From: Polaribacter sp. WD7
Lineage (GTDB): Bacteria; Bacteroidota; Bacteroidia; Flavobacteriales; Flavobacteriaceae
Length of the DNA: 35,010 nucleotides
Direction: 5' to 3'
NCBI RefSeq assembly: GCF_003335085.1
Contig: NZ_QPEJ01000011.1
Coordinates: forward strand, 1 to 35,010
The notes under the pieces are model-generated. The model was not told the origin of the DNA and made no database searches. It worked only from the letters and a program-made list of their open reading frames with translations. The translations under genes and the position numbers were made by a program. Positions 31,925 through 35,010 of this stretch are shown here, piece by piece. Positions within the stretch are counted from its first letter, which is position 1. The number at the start of each line of letters is the position of its first letter.

Positions 31925-32377
31925 ATGAAAATATACTTCAAAATACTCTCTTTTTTATTGTTGATAATTACAATTTCATGTAATACAAAACCTAATTGTG
32001 TGGTAAAACATCATAAATCTCACGAAAAAAGTAGAGCTAATGTTCCTTTTTCTGATGCTGTTCAAGTTGATAATCTATATTTTTTAACAGGCCAAATTGG
32101 TAAAAACCATACTACAGGTAAATTGGTCAAAGGAGGAATAGAAGCAGAAACAAAACAAGCCATTTTAAATATACAAGCTGTTTTACAGCATCATAACCTA
32201 ACATTAAATGATGTCATAAAATGTACAGTTATTTTGTCTGATAGTAACGATTTTTCTAAAATGAACGTAATTTATCGTTCTTTTTTTACCGATAATTTAC
32301 CCGCAAGAACTACATTTGCAGCCAATTTGGTTGCAGGTGCAAAAATTGAAATTGAAGTAGTTGCCGCAAAGAAATAA
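31925..32377 (+). CDS. RidA (YjgF/YER057c/UK114) family lipoprotein
   Basis: A 150-residue protein: a lipoprotein signal (hydrophobic stretch ending ITISC, Cys19) and a short polar linker with several histidines, then a RidA domain from about residue 40. Domain marks are NLYFLTGQIG, TKQAILNIQAVL, LNDVIKCTVILSD and LPARTTFAANLVAGAKIEIEVVA. Arg128 and Glu143 sit 15 residues apart, the same as the catalytic Arg105/Glu120 pair of E. coli RidA, so imine/enamine deaminase chemistry is possible. Most RidA proteins are cytosolic and destroy 2-aminoacrylate; an envelope-anchored one is odd. It ends one base before the queE start, so the two are probably co-transcribed. Confidence 0.88.
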   Translation: MKIYFKILSFLLLIITISCNTKPNCVVKHHKSHEKSRANVPFSDAVQVDNLYFLTGQIGKNHTTGKLVKGGIEAETKQAILNIQAVLQHHNLTLNDVIKCTVILSDSNDFSKMNVIYRSFFTDNLPARTTFAANLVAGAKIEIEVVAAKK

Positions 32378-32378
32378 G

Positions 32379-33008
32379 ATGGATAAAAACACACAAGATT
32401 TAGTCGATAAAGGAATTATGCTTCCACTAATGGAAGAATTTTATACCATACAAGGTGAAGGTGCACACACTGGTACTGCTGCTTATTTTATTAGAGTTGG
32501 TGGATGCGATGTGGGTTGCCATTGGTGCGACGTTAAAGAGAGTTGGAACGCAGATTTGCATCCCCCAACTTTGGCAGATACTATTGTAAAAAATGTAAAA
32601 AAATATGCCAATACTGTTGTCATAACTGGTGGAGAACCCTTAATGTGGTCTATGGATTACATCACTAATCTTTTGCAAAAAAATCATATTAAAACACACA
32701 TAGAAACCTCTGGTGCGTATTCTTTTTCTGGAAAGTGGGATTGGTTTTGCCTTTCTCCAAAGAAAACAAAATTACCAATACAAGAAAATTACAGAGAAGC
32801 AGACGAGTTAAAAATGATTATTCATAATAACTCAGATTTCCATTTTGCAGAACAAGAAGCTGTTAAAGTAGGTAAAAAATGTCAGTTATTTTTACAGCCA
32901 GAATGGTCTAAAAAAGAAAAAATGACCGAGGAAATTGTAGACTATGTAATGAAAAATCCAAAATGGAGAATCTCTTTACAAACTCATAAATATTTAAATA
33001 TACCTTAG
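32379..33008 (+). CDS. queE: 7-carboxy-7-deazaguanine synthase
   Basis: A 209-residue radical SAM enzyme making 7-carboxy-7-deazaguanine in queuosine/preQ0 synthesis. The start is set at ATG 32379, one base after the upstream stop; a TTG 18 bases earlier would overlap the RidA gene and adds no homology. The N-terminus has LPLMEEFYTIQGEGAHTGTAAYFIR, then the cluster motif C43-x3-C47-x2-C50 in GGCDVGCHWCD, and TGGEPL (GGEP 84-87) for SAM binding. The C-terminus RISLQTHKYLNIP is typical. Other queuosine genes (queC, queD, queF) are not in the window. Confidence 0.95.
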   Translation: MDKNTQDLVDKGIMLPLMEEFYTIQGEGAHTGTAAYFIRVGGCDVGCHWCDVKESWNADLHPPTLADTIVKNVKKYANTVVITGGEPLMWSMDYITNLLQKNHIKTHIETSGAYSFSGKWDWFCLSPKKTKLPIQENYREADELKMIIHNNSDFHFAEQEAVKVGKKCQLFLQPEWSKKEKMTEEIVDYVMKNPKWRISLQTHKYLNIP

Positions 33009-33016
33009 TTTTTTTT

Positions 33017-33094
33017 GAAGCTACTTCCTGCTTTCAGCACTCGCTTTTTTTCGTTCCTCAAAAAGAGCTCAAACAATTGCTTCAATCAGGGCTA
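33017..33094 (-). repeat. Putative dispersed intergenic element (TAGCCCTGATTGAAGC type)
   Basis: Between the convergent ends of queE and cmk lies a 78-base non-coding stretch with higher GC than the usual spacers. Read on the minus strand it begins TAGCCCTGATTGAAGC, passes GAGCTCTTTTTGAGGAACG and an A-run, and ends GAAAGCAGGAAGTAGC. I recall very similar strings in many intergenic regions of Flavobacteriaceae and related genomes, so I call it a dispersed element. It is weakly self-complementary (CTC-T-run against A-run-GAG in the middle). Only one copy is in this window, so repetition cannot be shown here. Confidence 0.5.
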
Positions 33095-33111
33095 AACCTA
33101 TTTGCTAATTT

Positions 33112-33807
33112 TTAGATTTTAGACAATCTTTGGTCTACTAAAGAGCAAATTCGCTCAAATTGTTCTGTGATACCCATATCAGAATTATCAAAAGTTATAG
33201 CATCCTTGGCTTTGGTTAAAGGAGAATCCTCTCTTGTTGAATCTATTCTATCGCGTTCTTCAACATTAAACAAAACATCTTCAAAAGTAACTTTGTCACC
33301 TCTATCAATCAATTCTTTATAGCGTCTTATAGCTCTTTTATCTGCAGAAGCTGTCATAAATAATTTTAAATCCGCGTTAGGAAAAACAACAGTACCTATA
33401 TCTCTTCCATCCATGACAACGCCTCCATCTTTCCCCATAAATTGTTGTTCTAAAACCAATTTTTTTCTCACTTCAGAAATCTCTGCAACTTTACTTACTA
33501 ATTGAGATACTTCTAAAGTTCTAATTTGTTGTTCAACATTTCTATTGTTTAAGTACATCTCAGAAAAACCTATTTTTTCATTAAAATGAAACGAAAGAGA
33601 AATAGAAGTCAAGTCATTTATAAGGGCTTCTTTATTAAAAGTATCTTTTGTAACATAACCATTTAATTTTGCAAACAAGGTAATCGCTCTATACATAGCA
33701 CCAGTATCAACATAAACATAATTATATTTATTTGCCAACAATTTTGCAATTGTGCTTTTTCCTGTAGAAGAAAATCCATCAATGGCTATAGTAATCTTTT
33801 TAGTCAT
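33112..33807 (-). CDS. cmk: Cytidylate kinase
   Basis: A 231-residue kinase that phosphorylates CMP and dCMP with ATP. The P-loop is GFSSTGKST (11-19); the substrate region includes YVYVDTGAMYRAIT, and MDGRDIGTVVFPNADLKLFMTAS and RIDSTREDSPL follow, as expected for bacterial Cmk. It is soluble. It lies four bases after the porQ stop on the same strand, an arrangement I recall as common in this family of bacteria. Confidence 0.96.
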   Translation of the reverse strand: MTKKITIAIDGFSSTGKSTIAKLLANKYNYVYVDTGAMYRAITLFAKLNGYVTKDTFNKEALINDLTSISLSFHFNEKIGFSEMYLNNRNVEQQIRTLEVSQLVSKVAEISEVRKKLVLEQQFMGKDGGVVMDGRDIGTVVFPNADLKLFMTASADKRAIRRYKELIDRGDKVTFEDVLFNVEERDRIDSTREDSPLTKAKDAITFDNSDMGITEQFERICSLVDQRLSKI

Positions 33808-33811
33808 ATTA

Positions 33812-34840
33812 TTATCTTATTCTATCTAAATCTAAAAGAAGGCTAAATGTACTTGCATTTACTGCCGAGTGAAACCTAGAATAAGCATAATTAAACTTAA
33901 GTCTTCTCATTTTAATTCCAAAACCAAAAGAAACACCACTAAAAGTTCTAGCATTTTGTAATCTTAATTCAGCTGCTCTTCTAAAATTATAACCTACCCT
34001 TAAATTTACAGCACTTTTAGGAAACAACTCAGCTCCAACAACAAAATGACGCAAAGCATTTCCTACAAAACCAACTTCCTCTTGCGTTACATTTCCTTCT
34101 AAATCAGTCGATTGATCAGAAGGGTTCGGAACAGATATATCCCATTGTTGTAAATTATTTAATGTCAAATACCATTTTAATGGTACGTGTTCTAATTGAT
34201 AAGACCCTCCCAAAGCTAATCTAAACGGAATTCTTTCTTGAGTATTTGTAAAAGTTTGAATTTGAGTTCCAATATTTCTTGCAACTAAGGTTATTGTAAA
34301 TGGTTTAAAAGGATTGTTATACAATATTGATAAATCAGTAGAAATACCTATAGAAGAAAAATTAGCAATATTAGAATTTATGACTCTAATATTAGATCCA
34401 AAATATAAATTTGTCCATGGAAGATTTACAGCATATCCAATTGATAATGCTAAATCATTCGCTCCAAAATTTCCAGTTTCGTTACCTTGTTCATCTGCAC
34501 CTATCAATTTTCCAAAATCTAAATATTGTATACTTGTGTGTATAGTTCCAAAACGTCTAGATATTGTTTTTGCATAAGACAAAGATCCAATATTAATTCC
34601 AGCTAAAAAATTTGTATAACTTACAGATAATTTATTATCTATATCCTCATTTATAACAGAAGGATTCCAAATAGGCTGATCTACATCATCAGTCAACGTT
34701 AAAACTTCACCTCCCAAAGCTATTTGTCTGGCTGAAGTAGCTAAATTTAAAAATTGATAAACTTCTTCTCCTCCAACTTGAGCATTTAATGTCAAACAGT
34801 TAATAAAAAAAGCGAAAAAAAGTATTTTTTTAATATTCAT
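33812..34840 (-). CDS. porQ: Type IX secretion system protein PorQ
   Basis: A 342-residue outer-membrane beta-barrel protein with a signal peptide ending LTLNAQ (residue 21). The body is rich in alternating aromatic and polar strands. The mature N-terminus GGEEVYQFLNLATSARQIALGGEVLT and the segment DDVDQPIWNPS match the PorQ/PorV-like family, and the length and the cmk neighbour favour PorQ. The role in other species is in T9SS cargo handling at the outer membrane. The -7 element TATTTTTG lies six bases before the start. Confidence 0.87.
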   Translation of the reverse strand: MNIKKILFFAFFINCLTLNAQVGGEEVYQFLNLATSARQIALGGEVLTLTDDVDQPIWNPSVINEDIDNKLSVSYTNFLAGINIGSLSYAKTISRRFGTIHTSIQYLDFGKLIGADEQGNETGNFGANDLALSIGYAVNLPWTNLYFGSNIRVINSNIANFSSIGISTDLSILYNNPFKPFTITLVARNIGTQIQTFTNTQERIPFRLALGGSYQLEHVPLKWYLTLNNLQQWDISVPNPSDQSTDLEGNVTQEEVGFVGNALRHFVVGAELFPKSAVNLRVGYNFRRAAELRLQNARTFSGVSFGFGIKMRRLKFNYAYSRFHSAVNASTFSLLLDLDRIR

Positions 34841-34846
34841 TTACTA

Positions 34847-34854
34847 CAAAAATA
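34847..34854 (-). promoter_or_regulatory. Candidate -7 element of porQ
   Basis: The minus strand reads TATTTTTG, the same octamer as before the T9SS plug gene, ending six bases before the porQ ATG. No -33 TTG at normal spacing. Confidence 0.45.
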
Positions 34855-34916
34855 GACTTACATAAACAATAACGAAAATACTTCAATATATTACAAGAAA
34901 CTAAAAATTTAAGTAT

Positions 34917-34950
34917 AAAAAAACCTCATATCTATAAGATATGAGGTTTT
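34917..34950 (-). terminator. Terminator of the rRNA operon
   Basis: Arms AAAACCTCATATCT and AGATATGAGGTTTT have a three-base loop, with a T7 run on the minus strand, nine bases beyond the 5S rRNA end. Confidence 0.82.
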
Positions 34951-34959
34951 GTAAAGAAA

Positions 34960-35010
34960 GGCAGCGACCTACTCTCCCACATAAATGCAGTACCATCGGC
35001 GCTATTGGGC
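34960..35010 (-). rRNA. rrf: 5S ribosomal RNA, 3' end (partial)
   Basis: The minus strand reads GCCCAATAGCGCCGATGGTA, then CTGCATTTATGTGGGAGAGT and AGGTCGCTGCC, which is the conserved 3' half of bacterial 5S rRNA (loop E region and helix V/I). The gene continues past the window edge. An rRNA operon on the minus strand is therefore expected further right. The exact 3' base is uncertain by one or two positions. Confidence 0.93.

Noticed and set aside
32361..32378. Longer queE start at TTG
   Set aside because: It overlaps the upstream RidA gene and adds six non-conserved residues; ATG 32379 is one base after the upstream stop.
1..35010. Mobile element, prophage, CRISPR or defence island
   Set aside because: No integrase, transposase, repeat-spacer array, restriction or toxin-antitoxin genes were seen; composition is even and the gene families are core.

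Overview
The window looks like a chromosomal segment from a marine, AT-rich member of the Bacteroidota, most likely Flavobacteriaceae (Polaribacter/Tenacibaculum-like). Reasons: a complete six-gene Na+-translocating NADH:quinone reductase operon, three separate traces of the type IX secretion system (T9SS), Bacteroidota-type promoters (TTG-N19-TAnnTTTG, seen exactly before two tRNA genes), no consistent Shine-Dalgarno sequences, and families such as DUF2723, DUF3667 and PorQ. The content is overwhelmingly core chromosome. I see no phage, integrase, IS element, CRISPR array, toxin-antitoxin pair or defence island.

Layout. 1-69 is the 3' tail of a T9SS cargo gene, followed by terminators and tRNA-Arg. 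292-2058 (minus) holds a YqeY-like protein, a small retropepsin-like protease and a membrane-anchored alpha/beta hydrolase. 2194-2655 (plus) is a conserved small protein of unknown function facing the nqr operon. 2740-8741 (minus) is nqrABCDEF. Divergent from it run the T9SS plug protein, apaG and a DUF3667 zinc-ribbon membrane protein, which converge on an NRDE/TANGO2 gene. pruA (proline catabolism) and tRNA-Gln follow, then a two-gene cell-surface unit (DUF2723 glycosyltransferase plus CE4 deacetylase). Next come a cysteine-free thioredoxin-fold protein, a membrane metallophosphoesterase, polA, a lipoprotein, an exported MBL hydrolase, a GNAT acetyltransferase and tRNA-Gly. The last third holds a rhomboid protease, two tandem lipid A-type acyltransferases, glmM, a small secreted-protein gene broken by one base, rpsA, an exported RidA-like lipoprotein with queE, a dispersed-type intergenic element, porQ-cmk, and the 3' end of a 5S rRNA gene.

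How the genes work together. NADH oxidation by NQR sets up a sodium gradient. PorQ, the plug protein and the sorting-domain tail belong to T9SS export. DUF2723, CE4, the acyltransferases and GlmM all act on the envelope: glycans, peptidoglycan precursors and lipid A. polA, rpsA, cmk, queE and the tRNAs are housekeeping.

Most worth a second look: the DUF3667 gene with no ordinary start codon, the T8-tract frameshift in a small secreted gene, the RidA-like lipoprotein, the CxxC protein beside nqr, the intergenic element at 33017-33094, the Cys-less thioredoxin fold, the altered NqrB flavinylation motif, and T9SS promoters placed almost on the start codon. None of these alone proves a new system. 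All statements about families are from memory; no database search was run.
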